From: Bugula neritina
Lineage: Eukaryota > Bryozoa > Gymnolaemata > Cheilostomatida > Bugulidae
Direction of reading: 5' to 3'
NCBI GenBank assembly: GCA_964035545.1
Contig: OZ037768.1
Location: 23,338,819-23,402,818 of the forward strand
Length of the DNA: 64,000 nucleotides
Shown here: one piece after another, positions 1 to 18,700 of the stretch
How the letters are laid out: each line of letters starts with the position of its first letter
How positions within the stretch are numbered: the first letter of the stretch is position 1
Notes under the pieces: generated by a model
The model's database searches: none
What the model was told of the DNA's origin: nothing
The model's input: the letters and a program-made list of their open reading frames with translations, nothing else
Made by a program: the position numbers and the translations under genes

Positions 1-840
1 TAAAACATATATATATAGCATAGTTGTATTGCATATTGCAAACTGAGAAGAGAGAGTTAACATTGTTATTTACAATAAACAGATGAAATAGCTAGTACTA
101 TGTTATATATGATAAAAGCTCAGTTATTATAGTTGGTCTATAATGAAAATAAGGACCACGCCCAGAACTTTAAAGCTGATAAACCCCAACTATATTGATG
201 CGGCTCAATGAAAACTTTTATTTGTTTGTGAAAATTATATTACTCTATTTGCTATGGCTATTTAAAGTGAAGACAAAAGCTAACCGTTAATTTTGTAAAG
301 TCAAACAGTTTGGTTTTTGTTTCGAAAGCAAAAAATCTCAGCAGAAAATGTATTCATTCCTCCAGTTTGATGAAAATACAGAACAATCTTTAGCATAGTT
401 CAATTCAATTGATCAACTGCAAGTAAGTTGCTGGTTAAATTATGATTAAATAATGCAGTAGGGAAGGAATTGTTGATGAATACTTATCGGCTTTAAGGTT
501 CATAACAAGCTATGTACCAGCATTGATTTTACCATAACCTATCCTCTAAAATATATGTTTTATAACAACAATAATATAATATATAATGATATGTATTAAT
601 TGTTGTTCATGAGTTGACTTTGGTAAATAATAAATTTTATAAGTGAAGTAAACACTAGACTATATCAAATTTGTATAATTCATCGAGCATTAAGATTAAA
701 TATCATCATCCATATGTTCGTAAAACTGAATTAATACATACTTACCAGTTTTATTCATGTTTTTTACTATTTAATGTTCATGCAAAATTAAGAGATAAAA
801 GTTACAAATCTCATGACACGTGAACAAAACATACGTAGAA
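1..840. other. AT-rich intergenic DNA
   Basis: No open frame, splice-bounded exon, RNA gene or structured repeat could be recognised here. The composition is uniformly AT-rich, with short runs of A and TATA-like steps. Confidence 0.5.
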
Positions 841-844
841 TTAT

Positions 845-847
<3 letters not shown>

Positions 848-879
<32 letters not shown>

Positions 880-907
880 TGTGCGTGTGCGTGTGTGTGT
901 GTGTGTC
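848..907. repeat. Microsatellite (TA)n then (TG)n
   Basis: A run of TA dinucleotides passes directly into GTGTGC and GTGTGT units. Reading frames across it encode only YI or HT/HA repeats and are artefacts. Confidence 0.9.
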
Positions 908-1115
908 TATAGGCATATGAGGAAGAGAAGACTTCAGTGGTATGGTCATGTGCAGAGGAGAGATAACTTACAAACCATGATTGAGCAGATACAATAATTT
1001 TCAATTATGCATGTCAACCTGTCACAGCAGTCATCTTATTGAAAGTTTTAAGGAGACAGGCAAACCTCAGCGTCAACGGAGCCACATTATTTCAGTGAGC
1101 TGGTGGAGTATTTTA
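908..1115 (+). mobile_element. 3' remnant of a non-LTR retrotransposon ORF
   Basis: The plus strand encodes RRLQWYGHVQRRDN near 920-970, then, after frame breaks, ETGKPQRQRSHI near 1050-1090. In many LINE-type ORFs the C-terminus reads as a LRW(Y/F)GHV-R-D block followed by a G(K/R)-RGRP-like basic block, so I read this as the end of a truncated element. No RT core or poly-A tail is visible. The frame is broken and the fragment is certainly non-functional. The clade cannot be assigned. Confidence 0.55.
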
Positions 1116-1547
1116 AAGGTATAACTTGTGAAATACAGAAGTAAGAGTTGAACATAAAAAAGAAAAAAAAACCTCATCTATAATTGTCTACTGCTTCAAG
1201 AATAGCACATTTTCCGAAAACTTTGACTTTCTGAGAATTAAATTATAATTTACTACTATTATATATCAGATTACATTCACTTGATTATAAGTTGTTTACC
1301 ACGCATAGCCCACTCAAATTGTTAACTCTACTATATTCATTACCAGCATATTTTTCTCTGTAAATATATTAGTCATTGCAAGTACAGTATCTACTCTGGA
1401 AAAACGCAAAACACTATGCATGTATTCTTTGACCTGACAGATTTTTAGCTGAGGGTTATTATAATTTAGTTTGGACTGGCTGAGCCGCCCTCAAACTGAT
1501 ATGAACTGAGAGAAAATCACAGACTATGATGTAGGTGCAGCAATCTG
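1116..1547. other. Intergenic DNA upstream of the peptide gene
   Basis: AT-rich DNA without open frames. The last part, after about 1490, is the proximal upstream region of the peptide gene, whose TATA box follows at 1548. No specific regulatory motif was recognised. Confidence 0.4.
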
Positions 1548-1555
1548 TATAAAAG
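1548..1555 (+). promoter_or_regulatory. TATA box of the secreted-peptide gene
   Basis: The octamer TATAAAAG lies 30 bases before a pyrimidine-rich stretch around 1575-1600 where transcription probably starts. The leader then reaches a consensus donor (CTGCAG followed by GTAAGA at 1619). The next acceptor (TTGACAG, ending 1867) lies 32 bases before the start codon at 1900, so a 5'-UTR intron of about 248 bases is likely. All of this is inferred from motifs and spacing. Confidence 0.6.
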
Positions 1556-1899
1556 AGACTGACTTCAAGTTTTCCATCATTCCCTTCTACAGGATCACAT
1601 TGCACGCTTCTTCTGCAGGTAAGATTTATACATACTGAAATAAATTATTATGCTTTTTATTCCAATATTTTACATGCAAATTTATGCTTAAATACGTATA
1701 TTTATTATATATAATGTATATACTATGTTATATTTTTTTTAAATATTTTTTCTATAAAACAATTTTGCAAGTTTACAAATTTTTCTCTACGTATAATTTT
1801 ATATGTCAAGCTACTTTATTTTGAAATGGTATTTTGTAATGTTTAGTGAAATGCTTTTGTTTGACAGTTGGTGTTGGAAAGACTCGATATACAGAAATC

Positions 1900-2650
1900 A
1901 TGAAGTCCATCGTTCTAGTTTCGTTGATGTTGATTGTGGTGGTTACATGCTTTCTTTCCTCAGCTAGTGCTGCTTCTGGTAAGAACTGATGCCTATATCC
2001 AGATATTTTTATATAAACAAACCACTGACAGCTATTCAGCTGTTATTATTATTATTATTATTATTCATATTTGATGAGATGAGAGTTATGTATATTAGAA
2101 AATATATTTGACTAAATATGAAGGTAAAAAGGTGCTGGACTTGACATATGAAAAGTTAGATGATGGCTGCATTAGACATTTTCATCTTCTAAATTGTAAA
2201 ATAAATACTTTCAATATGTATTTATATAACTCTTTTTCAAATTTATTTATTTATTTATATGCCATTTATGACAAATAATATTTCAATAGCTATTGATTAG
2301 CATGTAGTCTAACCCTGCAAACTACACTTGTTCAGCATCATGCGTATTCAATAATTTCTATTCATTATTATGTAGATATATTCATGAACTCATAGATAGC
2401 AAGGAAAAAGTTTTTGGAAAATATTTTCTGTCTTCTGTTAATGCAGTTGTTATTTGATCAATAATGCTACAACATAATATCTCTAACTTAAGCTTCAGGA
2501 AATGGTAATGGCAATGGGAATGACAACGTCGGGGCAATCAATGGATACAGCAAACCAAAGGGAAAGGGGAAATTAGTGTGGAATAAGAATGGCTACTATG
2601 TTGGAGATTGTAGTTTGATAGCGGATGCCCCTTGTATACAACAGGATTGA
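1900..2650 (+). CDS. Small secreted Asn/Gly-rich peptide, two coding exons
   Basis: Coding exons 1900-1978 and 2499-2650 join in phase (donor GTAAGA, acceptor CTTCAG) to give 76 residues. Residues 1-24 form a clear signal peptide: MKSI, then a hydrophobic core LVSLMLIVVVTCFL, then small residues SSASA before the likely cleavage. The mature part starts with an NGNGNGN run, continues with a Lys/Gly-rich stretch (KPKGKGKLVW), and ends with two cysteines (GDC and APC) that could form one disulfide. The gene has its own TATA box and a probable 5'-UTR intron. I do not recognise the family; an antimicrobial, matrix or signalling peptide would all fit. Just after the stop, another frame continues with an Asn/Gly-rich stretch (DNGNSNYSGYNGNNNGNGNV, stop at 2708), so the annotated C-terminus may result from a frameshift. 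Confidence 0.65.
2041..2065. repeat. (TTA)n microsatellite in the peptide-gene intron
   Basis: Eight TTA units in a row inside the intron between the signal-peptide exon and the Asn/Gly exon. Confidence 0.85.
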
Positions 2651-2756
2651 CAACGGAAATAGCAACTATAGCGGTTACAATGGCAACAATAATGGAAACG
2701 GTAATGTCTAATTCCCCAAAGGAAAATACTAGGTTTATAAAACATTATCTTATTCT

Positions 2757-3228
2757 GACTGCAGGCTGACTACAGGCTGACTACAGGCTGACTACAGGCT
2801 GACTACAGGCTGACTACAGGCTGACTACAGGCTGACTACAGGCTGACTACAGTCTGACTACAGGCTGACTACAGGCTGACTACAGGCTGACTACAGGCTG
2901 ACTACAGGCTGACTACAGGCTGACTACAGGCTGACTACAGTCTGACTACAGGCTGATTACAGTCTGACTACAGGCTGACTACAGGCTGACTACAGGCTGA
3001 CTACAGGCTGACTACAGGCTGACTACAGGCTGACTACAGGCTGACTACAGGCTGACTACAGGCTGACTACATGCTGACTACAGGCTGACTACAGGCTGAT
3101 TACAGTCTGACTACAGGCTGACTACAGGCTGACTACAGGCTGACTACAGGCTGACTACAGGCTGACTACAGGCTGATTACAGTCTGACTACAGGCTGATT
3201 ACAGTCTGACTACAGGCTGACTTTATGC
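2757..3228. repeat. 12-bp minisatellite, about 39 units
   Basis: Tandem 12-mers of the form CTGACTACAGG(C) follow each other without spacers. Variant units (ACAGTCTG, ATTACAG, ACATGCTG) recur in patterns, for example GATTACAGTCTG occurs several times, suggesting amplification of multi-unit blocks. Because the period is a multiple of three, two frames are open throughout (DYRL and LQAD tetrapeptides) and the third has a stop in every unit. It begins about 100 bases after the peptide gene stop and may lie in its 3' UTR. There is no evidence that it is translated. Confidence 0.95.
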
Positions 3229-3482
3229 TGAATGCAGTTGTTGAAGTATTTTGACTGACTCCCAATTCATGTTTTCTGTTAAACTTTACTTTTGTTATCA
3301 AATAAATTATATTGGAGTTAATATTTTGCTGGTATTATTTGCATACATCTGGAATCATCTTAATTCTATAAGAGTTGATATAAATTGAGCTGTATACATA
3401 ACAAATTCAGCAACATGAGAGAGATTTTCTGTCCCTTATTATATATTAATTTTATATTTCATTATATTATATGTATGTTATA

Positions 3483-3625
3483 TACTGTCTTGACTGGTAA
3501 AGGTACTGGTCTAATAACACACATGTTATGGTATGTTGGCTGATTAAACCCAGCAGAGATATTATAGTCTGAGAGAATATCTCATCATGATTGCCTTAGT
3601 TCCAAAGTAGAACCCTAAGGCTTGG
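3483..3625 (-). pseudogene. Fragment of an unidentified exon, copy 1
   Basis: On the minus strand this block reads DYNISAGFNQPTYHNMC followed by PVPLPVKTVY, preceded in shifted frames by a GT-AI-MR stretch. A second copy lies at about 58591-58740 on the plus strand with the same residues. The coding-like similarity between copies that each carry indels points to a pseudogenised exon of a secreted or extracellular protein. Each copy lies beyond the 3' end of a TRIM-like gene (A and C) in the same relative orientation, so it is probably part of the duplicated unit. Family unknown. Confidence 0.45.
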
Positions 3626-4298
3626 TTGACAGACCGGTTTGGTTTAATTCAACCATATTCAGTATTCTTATTATATAAATGCAACTAGACTTAACTTTTA
3701 TCTTGTAACTTAGACTGTACCATATGAATAGTGTTTAATGAGTAACAAATGTGATATAATATATTTCAAATCTTCATCACAGAGAAAAGATAATTTCAAG
3801 CATAACTTGCAACAAAACAAAAACAGCACTAAACACTGTATATAATATGTTGAAGAATTTCATACACTAAATATTACACTGTACATCACATGGCAACATA
3901 TACTAATCAGTGAATTATAGCTACTATATAATTGTAAGATATAATAATATAGGTGTAGCATTTTCATAACTTAAAGTACAAAACATTAAATAAAATGTAT
4001 AACATAGAGTGAGCACCCTATGCATACGTTAAAGTTGATAATCTATTAAATACCCAGACTTTAACACAAACCAAAGATAATATCGTAAAGTGTGATTAAT
4101 TATCACTTTAAAATAATTTCAAGACAAACAAGTGGCAAAAAATCATTTTCATAATGAGGAAGAAAGCAGTCATTAAAATGCTGGTGTACTGAAGTAAAAT
4201 AGAGAACCTGTTGTAAGTGTTTGTTGAACATTAGAAGAGAGTTTACTCAGTATATTGTACGATGAGTTTCATTTTGTTAAACTATTTTAAATGCCCAT
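3626..4298 (-). other. 3' flank of TRIM-like gene A
   Basis: No gene. Read on the minus strand, about 3830-3940 shows weak similarity to the DNA after the ends of genes B (44150-44300) and C (58280-58390), so it probably holds the 3' UTR of gene A. No polyadenylation site can be fixed. Confidence 0.4.
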
Positions 4299-11647
<7,349 letters not shown>

Positions 11648-12713
11648 GTTTGATATAAATGTTAAGGGATTGAGACGTGTTTTGTAATTAATATTTTATA
11701 CACCTGTGATGAATTATAATACAAACTAGTCATATGACATTATAATCATTGCTATTCATGTTTATTGTTATCCTCAAACAATTGTGCATTAGGCCCAACT
11801 TGTAGTTATGTCTAGTGGGTTGTATAACTTTTTAAAAGTTGCTAAGCAATTACCTAAGGAACCTAATGCGCGTGTTATGAATAGCTGCATGATTGTTTAA
11901 CCTTAACACATCAAGGAGACAATGCACACATATATAAAACACTTGAAGAATCAATATTAGCAAAACGTAAGGCTATGATATTTCTAGATCGTAGGCTGTG
12001 AACAGCCTTAGTAATCTTGTGCAGCAAAACACTTGCAAACAGCTAATAACCTGATGAAATGATTATTGTGCAATTCTTTACATCTATTATTTGACTTCAA
12101 GTGATGAATAACACTTTGCTAATAACATAATTTATAAAATTCACCTTTCTAATTACTATTGAACTTTGATACCTAACTATAAGTTTAGAAGAGATTTTCA
12201 AAGTATGTTATTTTATTCTGGCTCTACACAACCTGGGTGTTTCATAAATATGATGTCTGGTAAAAATGGTGCACGTATAAAATGGCACAATTGGGAAACT
12301 AAGAGAGAGTCAATAGATGTCATTGTATAAACAAGCTGTTGCTATGGCAACCAGACTGAGACATAGCTTTAACTTTAGCCAATGTTTACTTTATAAGTGC
12401 ATATATAATATGTATATTGCCTAGCAATCAGCTATTCATAGTTTTTACAGAAGCACAGTGTGTTAAGTTCTTTAGGCTGTTGCTTAGCAACTTTTAAAGA
12501 GTCACAACTCACTAGCCGTAACTGGTTTGTACCTCGGCTATTCAAGTTTATTTTTATATTCAAAAAATACAAGTTGATCTTAATGCGTAATTGTTTGATG
12601 ATGACAATAAACATGAATAGCAATGATTATAATGTCATATGACTAGTTTATATTATAATCTGCCACTGGTGTCTAAAGACGCTCCCAATCCTATTTTGAT
12701 TTCTATATCAAAC
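11648..12713. promoter_or_regulatory. Divergent promoter region of genes A and B, inverted-repeat arms
   Basis: The 1066 bases between the two start codons are an imperfect inverted repeat. The outer arms (about 11648-11860 and 12470-12713) share blocks such as CAATAAACATGAATAGC, ATGATTATAATGTCATATG and TTGCTTAGCAACTTTTAAA in opposite orientation. The arms continue into the RING exons themselves, making a much larger palindrome. The right half (from about 11930) is also repeated upstream of gene C (44390-45161). No clear TATA box was found near either start codon. Bidirectional transcription from the central spacer is likely but inferred. Confidence 0.7.
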
Positions 12714-15700
12714 ATGGCTGAAGCTGGAGCAGATGGACAGACTCAGTGTGGGTTTTGTTTTCTTCAAGAAGGTTTGGAAGATCCCAAATCTCTACCCTGT
12801 GGTCATGTTCACTGTTTACCTTGCCTTAATGGTGATTTTGGTGTTAACAATATGCTGAGATGTCCTTGGTGTAGGTGAGTTATATTCTAACAACCTATTT
12901 CACCAGTTTATACTGTTGATAGATGAATATTATAGCAAAATAATTCTAGCTTTTAAGGTTGTTATCTTAATATGTAAAGTATTGTAGTGAGTCATGCAAA
13001 GTACAAATACGGGAATCGCCCTCTCTCTATTCTGGGAATACTAAGACCCTTATGTAGCAACCAATTAGCAGCACCGGAAGATATGCTTCCGACTCACGTG
13101 ACACTTCCCGGGTTATTAACAATTTATCACGTTGTTGTAAGCGGAGACTTGAAGGAGAAACATGTATTAGTAGTTGACTGATGCATAGGATAATTTGATG
13201 TGATGTTTATTTTATGCTTTATTGTGGATAATAAATATAATTACTCGACAGCTACCCTAGTAATTGCTAGCAGAATAACCAACTAACTATACGCAAGTAG
13301 ATAACTCACGCACAGTAATTGCACGAATTACTACAGTGGTGGCAGCGGTGGGATCTTGCGTATAGCAGTCATGGCAGAAGACGGCACGGAGCTACCCATT
13401 CCACTGAATGAAGGTGAGAGAGATAATGTTGATATACCTGTGGAACCAGTGGTGTTAGAAGAAGAAGTGAGAATTCCTAGAGAGCATGGTGAAGACAGAT
13501 ACCGGCTGAAGGCGCCCACCTTCACAGGCGAAGAAGCAGTGGAGCAGTTTATCCAAGAATTCCAAGATGTGATGGAGATTGCACAGTGGCCGCCAAGGGT
13601 GGCGTTGCTCAAGCTCAGGATGGCGCTGACGGACAAGGCTAAGCCGTACGGAGCGGGACCTGACATAGACGGAATCTTTGCTTCTCTGCGGGCCCGCTTT
13701 GGCATCTCCCCCATAGATGCGCGGGCCCGTCTACAAAGGCTGCGGCGTGATCCTCACACGTCGCTACAAGAGCACGCTGCCACGGTGTACCCACTAGCGC
13801 AGATCGCGTTCTGCGATCTGCCTCCAGTACACCGTGAGAGGTATACTTATGATGCCTTCGTGCAGTCCATCAACGACTTGGGGCTCCACCATCAATTCCA
13901 AGCGAGGGGAGTCACCACGGTCGAAGATGCACTTGCGGTGGCAGAAGCCTACCTCATGGCGACTCATATGCACCGCAACCGCGTGGCCTCCCGCCAGGTG
14001 ACCACGGAGCACACTACTGCTCATACCGAACCAAACGCGGAACCCTCCGCGGTGGCTAATGTGAACCAGATGTCACTAGCATCAAAAGTCGCACAGATGA
14101 CTGACATGCTAGATAAACTGGTCGCCACATTAGCTCCCCCAAGCCAGGTAGATACCGCCCGTGAGCCTTGCGGGCCGCAGGTACAATCACCAGGCATGGG
14201 GCACAACTTCTGCTGGGGATGCGGAAGGCCAGGACATTTCCAGAGGAACTGCCCTCAACTCCAACAAGGGTTAAACTACCACGGCCCGCAGATGTTCCCA
14301 CCTCTTGCGGGCCGTCTGTAAATCACCCAGAGAGGCCCGCGCGTCTGCCGCCCCGCTGGGCGCCGCGCGGAGATGCTGTGAAGTGGCGACCCCCGCGGCA
14401 AGTAGGCTCAAGCCACTCGCTGCCTGGGTCCTCTACGCCACTCCAACACCAACACGGAGCCGGCAGACGGTTGACCTCAGAGCCTGCGAGGGAAACGGTA
14501 CAGGCGCCGCAAGGCGTACCGCCCCAACCTCGGCAGCTGGTCAATAGTCGTCGCCAACCGTGGACCCCTCGACCCACAGCGAGGGAGGTGCAACCACGGC
14601 ACACACAGCTGCAGCCACACGGAAGTAGCTACTTCCTGCCAGGAAAGCTAGCCGGCAAGCCTGCCAACTTCCTCCTGGACTCAGGCTGCACCACCAACCT
14701 CCTTAGCCGTCAATTCTTTGACACCCTCAGCGCTAAGGTCAAGGACGGGTTGGCACCGTATGAGGGGATCATGGCACCCTGGCAGACGGGTCGTGCATTC
14801 CCTTCTATGGCATTATTGAGCTGACTGGTTACGTCCGTAACCAGGCCATCCAAGAGACGTTTATCGTTGGGCAGCTCAACGAGGACGCTATCCTCGGGAT
14901 GCCATTCTTACAATGACACGGATGTCGCATCGATTTCAGTAAATCTGCGATGATCATGGGTGACAGGGAGCTCGCTTGTGTCGATAAGTTTGGTCGTCCT
15001 CTAGCGGGAGCAGTGCAGGTAGTACGGAGCTGTACTATACCAGGCCACTTCCGGGCTACCGTCCGCTGCAAGGTAGACGGTGGCCAAACCTCTAAGTTGG
15101 GAGTTGTCGAAAGTACGCACTCGAGGGTCCAACTTGCCCATAGCTTTAGCCGGCTTACGGGACAAGGAGAGATCTCAGTGCAGTGTGTCAACCCCTCCTC
15201 AGAGACAGTAGACCTACCACCCAGGTCCATGCTGGGCCGCTTCCATCCTGTCCAGGAGGAAGCCATTGGGCCGCCGTCGGGAGCTACGACGGAAGGTCCT
15301 CAGCAGAGCCCGTCTCAAGGGCGGAGGACCGTCCCAACCTACGCCTCCCATCCTCCAGGGACGCGTGGCTGCACAGGCAACGGAAAGCGCCAGGCTATGG
15401 CTAGGTTGCCACATGGGTACAGTGAGGCGTTCCGCCACACAGACCACGACGCCCGCCTAAATAGAGCAGGCTGTCGTGAGGTACCACGGGCGGCGAAGAC
15501 CGCCCCTGCTCAACAACTCCAACAGAGGGCTGACATGCCCCCGGAGGCTGTCCAGAGCCTCCGCGCCAAACCTGTATGGGCTGGTAACGTTAGGGAGCTG
15601 CCGAAGCTCCAGGAAAGCCTTCCTGGGGTGGTAGCCGACGTGTACCGAGCGAAACAGGAAGGGCGACGACCCAGTAGTAAACAACGGCGACAGGGATGCG

Positions 15701-18700
15701 CCGAATTACGGCTGTACTGTCAACGTTGGAACTCTCTGCGGGTTGGGCCAGATGGTCTGCTGACCATGACCTTGGCCGCCAACAGCAGACAGCCAGCCAG
15801 GAAGAGGGTCGTCTGCCCAGCTGCCATCCGCCGGGAGTTGATACAAGACACCCACGAGAAGACTCACGGAGGAGTCCAAGGGGTGGTCACCAAGTTACAA
15901 CTCCGGTGGTACTGGCCCAACATGGAGCGGGATATCCGGCGCAGAGTGAGACGGTGCAAAGTCTGCCAGACCAACAAGCATAGCCGTCTCCCTGGTAAAG
16001 CGGGGCGGCAGACGCATTGTGCGAGGAGGTCTTGGCAAGCGGAGACTGTCGTCCCGGCCGGAAACATCTCCATGATACCTCAGGAAGACTTGGCGAGGCG
16101 AGAAAGGCCACTTCCGTCCTTGAAAGTGCGCCCACCACCCCCAACGTCAAGCCTGCCATCACCACCACTTCCGGGACCAGAAACGGGTCCGGAAGTGCAA
16201 AAACCCCCCGTGGGAGGGGCTCCGCAAGGAGATACCAACGTAGGAGCGACCGTCACAAACAGGCTGGAAAAACCACCCGTGAGACATAAAAATCCACGGG
16301 TGAGCACACCGCCTCCCACAGTGACGACGCCTCCAGGACCACACACTAGGCAACTTTCAGCGTGTCTCAGAGACTGTGTACGTGACCGCGGTATAAGCGG
16401 CAGTAACGAAAGTCTAGAGAGGCCTCGCATGGGAAAACAGGCAAAGAGACGTGGGAGTTGTGAACACCACGGAAATCTCAACTTTTGTCTCGGCGGAATC
16501 TCACACGAGATTCATCCGCTGGAAGTGAAAAGCCCTAGTCACGTTTCACAACCACGCTGTCCGGTCTTTTCCTATGTTGATGCAGTCAAGAGTAGACGTG
16601 CCACTAAACAGTAATCATTTACCGCTCTCATTCCAAAATGTCTTACTATTCTGGATTGAAGGGTGAGTTAATTATGTTTTTGGTACGATAACTAGACTGC
16701 ATCAGTCAGCTTTAGCTACATTAGCTAGCGAGCTGGAGATTCGATAATGATAAACAGTGGTGGGAATACACGTCGACTTTGATTTTAAATAATCTGCCAT
16801 AGCGAGTGTGTTCTCCATCAACTATTCATTAGCCTGAATCTCACGAGTGTAACTGAACAGGCTGTACACGCCGACGGTACCTCAGTGTATAATCTTTAAC
16901 ACTGCTACTCTTTCAGATCACACTCGAGTGACTACCTCCCGGTCACGGGACCAGCCAACCTCTCTGCCTATGGAAGAGGAACCTGTAATGGAGAATGGCT
17001 TACCCGTGGTGCTTCGTCGACGACACCGCTAGGTGTCACCCATGACGGAAAGGAGAATTGAGGAAGCCTGGGAACCCAGCGGACCCCACCGGACCTGCCA
17101 GGTCTGCTTCGAGGAGTGCCCGTCACACCGCTCCCTGCGTCTGCATGTAGACGCCCATTTTCTACTCCACTTCTGCCCATGCGGGTTCCACGATGTATAC
17201 CCGTATCCTGTGACAGTCCATAAGCTGAGCTGCTTCGCCGGAGAGAACCATACTGTTGATGAGGACAGTTTCCCCCAATACCTGGATGCCATCAAGCCAG
17301 TCATCAAGAAGGCTATCACCCTGGCCGCACTAGCGTCAGGGTTCCAAGTACTGCTGTTATCCGCCCGCCATAAGTCCCCTATGGTTCAGGGCCCATCTCC
17401 TACCCCCGTCAACCCTAGCAACACCCCCGAATTAGAAGGAACAACAATACCCCCTCTAACAGAGCCTACTACAACCCCGCCAAGGCGTAGCCAGCTGGCT
17501 AATGTAGAAGAGCGGCTTGTAAGACTACAAGCCGAGTTCACACAACTTGCCCCTGACTTGCTGGATACGACGACAGGTCTATACCAGTTGAAGGACTCAG
17601 TGGGGCGACTGAAGAGGCGGCTACGTGCCCGACAGGCTCGACACAGAGCACGCTCGCTACAAGAGTCAGAGTCCACCCAATGAGTATGCCTGGGGTAGGC
17701 ACCTTTCGTTGAGCTGTATTTCGTCTGGAAAGTGACGAGTGCTCCGACATTGGCCCGCGTGCTGGTAAGCACCCTCTCTCTTATATATAGCTGACTAGAT
17801 GTGTGTGTTCGATCACCCTGTTTACTTCTGTATATAAATGTTGTCGTGCTCAACTATTTCTCTTCTCCCTTTTTGTGGGTTTACTTATGTATGTTTTTCT
17901 TTTTGGATTATTGTATTGTTTTTCTTTATGTGTTTTTTTTTGTATTGTGTTATCAGAAAGTAGGGCTTTCCGCTGGGGGGGGCGGTGTAGTGAGTCATGC
18001 AAAGTACAAATACGGGAATCGCCCTCTCTCTATTCTGGGAATACTAAGACCCTTATGTAGCAACCAATTAGCAGCACCGGAAGATATGCTTCCGACTCAC
18101 GTGACACTTCCCGGGTTATTAACAATTTATCACGTTGTTGTAAGCGGAGGCTTGAAGGAGAAACATGTATTAGTAGTTGACTGATGCATAGGATAATTTG
18201 ATGTGATGTTTATTTTATGCTTTATTGTGGATAATAAATATAATTACTCGACAGCTACCCTAGTAATTGCTAGCAGAATAACCAACTAACTATACGCAAG
18301 TAGATAACTCACGCACAGTAATTGCACGAATTACTACAGTATTAGATTTTGAGTGTAGAGAGTTGAAACTGTAATGAATATATTATGTTATGAATAGCTG
18401 TTAACACAGTTCCTGCCATACATATATCAGTATAATGTATGCTGTGTTCTGTTTCTCAGAGTGGTATGTAATGTGAGTACAGAGAGTCTACCTTCTGCTA
18501 ACATGGGAGATAACTCCACACCTTGTGACGTCTGTATGAAGAAAGGAGAACAGGATGTACCAGCAGTAATCTACTGTACTGTGTGTCGTAAACTCTTCTG
18601 CAAAAACCATGAAGAGGTAATTTCCCATTTGATTCTATTCTTGCATTATATTTTTTAAAGTACCATGTAAGGTTTCAGTTTTCAAAATTAAACTCACCAG

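Larger units (their letters stand above)
12983..18338 (+). mobile_element. Non-autonomous Ty3/gypsy-type LTR retrotransposon in gene B intron 1
   Basis: Two 353-bp LTRs, with TGTAGT and ACTACA termini, enclose gag, a broken protease, a pol residue and a 3' ORF. The 4-bp repeat GTAT at 12979-12982 and 18339-18342 is the target duplication; gene D retains the empty site (AAAGTATTAGATTTTGAG) at about 61866. The LTRs differ at one position (GGAGAC versus GGAGGC), so insertion was recent. RT, RNase H and the integrase catalytic core are absent, so the copy must have moved in trans. The interior is far richer in GC than the host DNA. Confidence 0.95.

Noticed and set aside
2757-3228. Direct-repeat array as a CRISPR
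   Set aside because: Units are contiguous 12-mers without spacers in a eukaryotic context; this is a minisatellite.
14323-16481. Antisense open frames in the LTR element
   Set aside because: They are shadows in GC-rich DNA opposite gag/pol and carry no recognisable domains.
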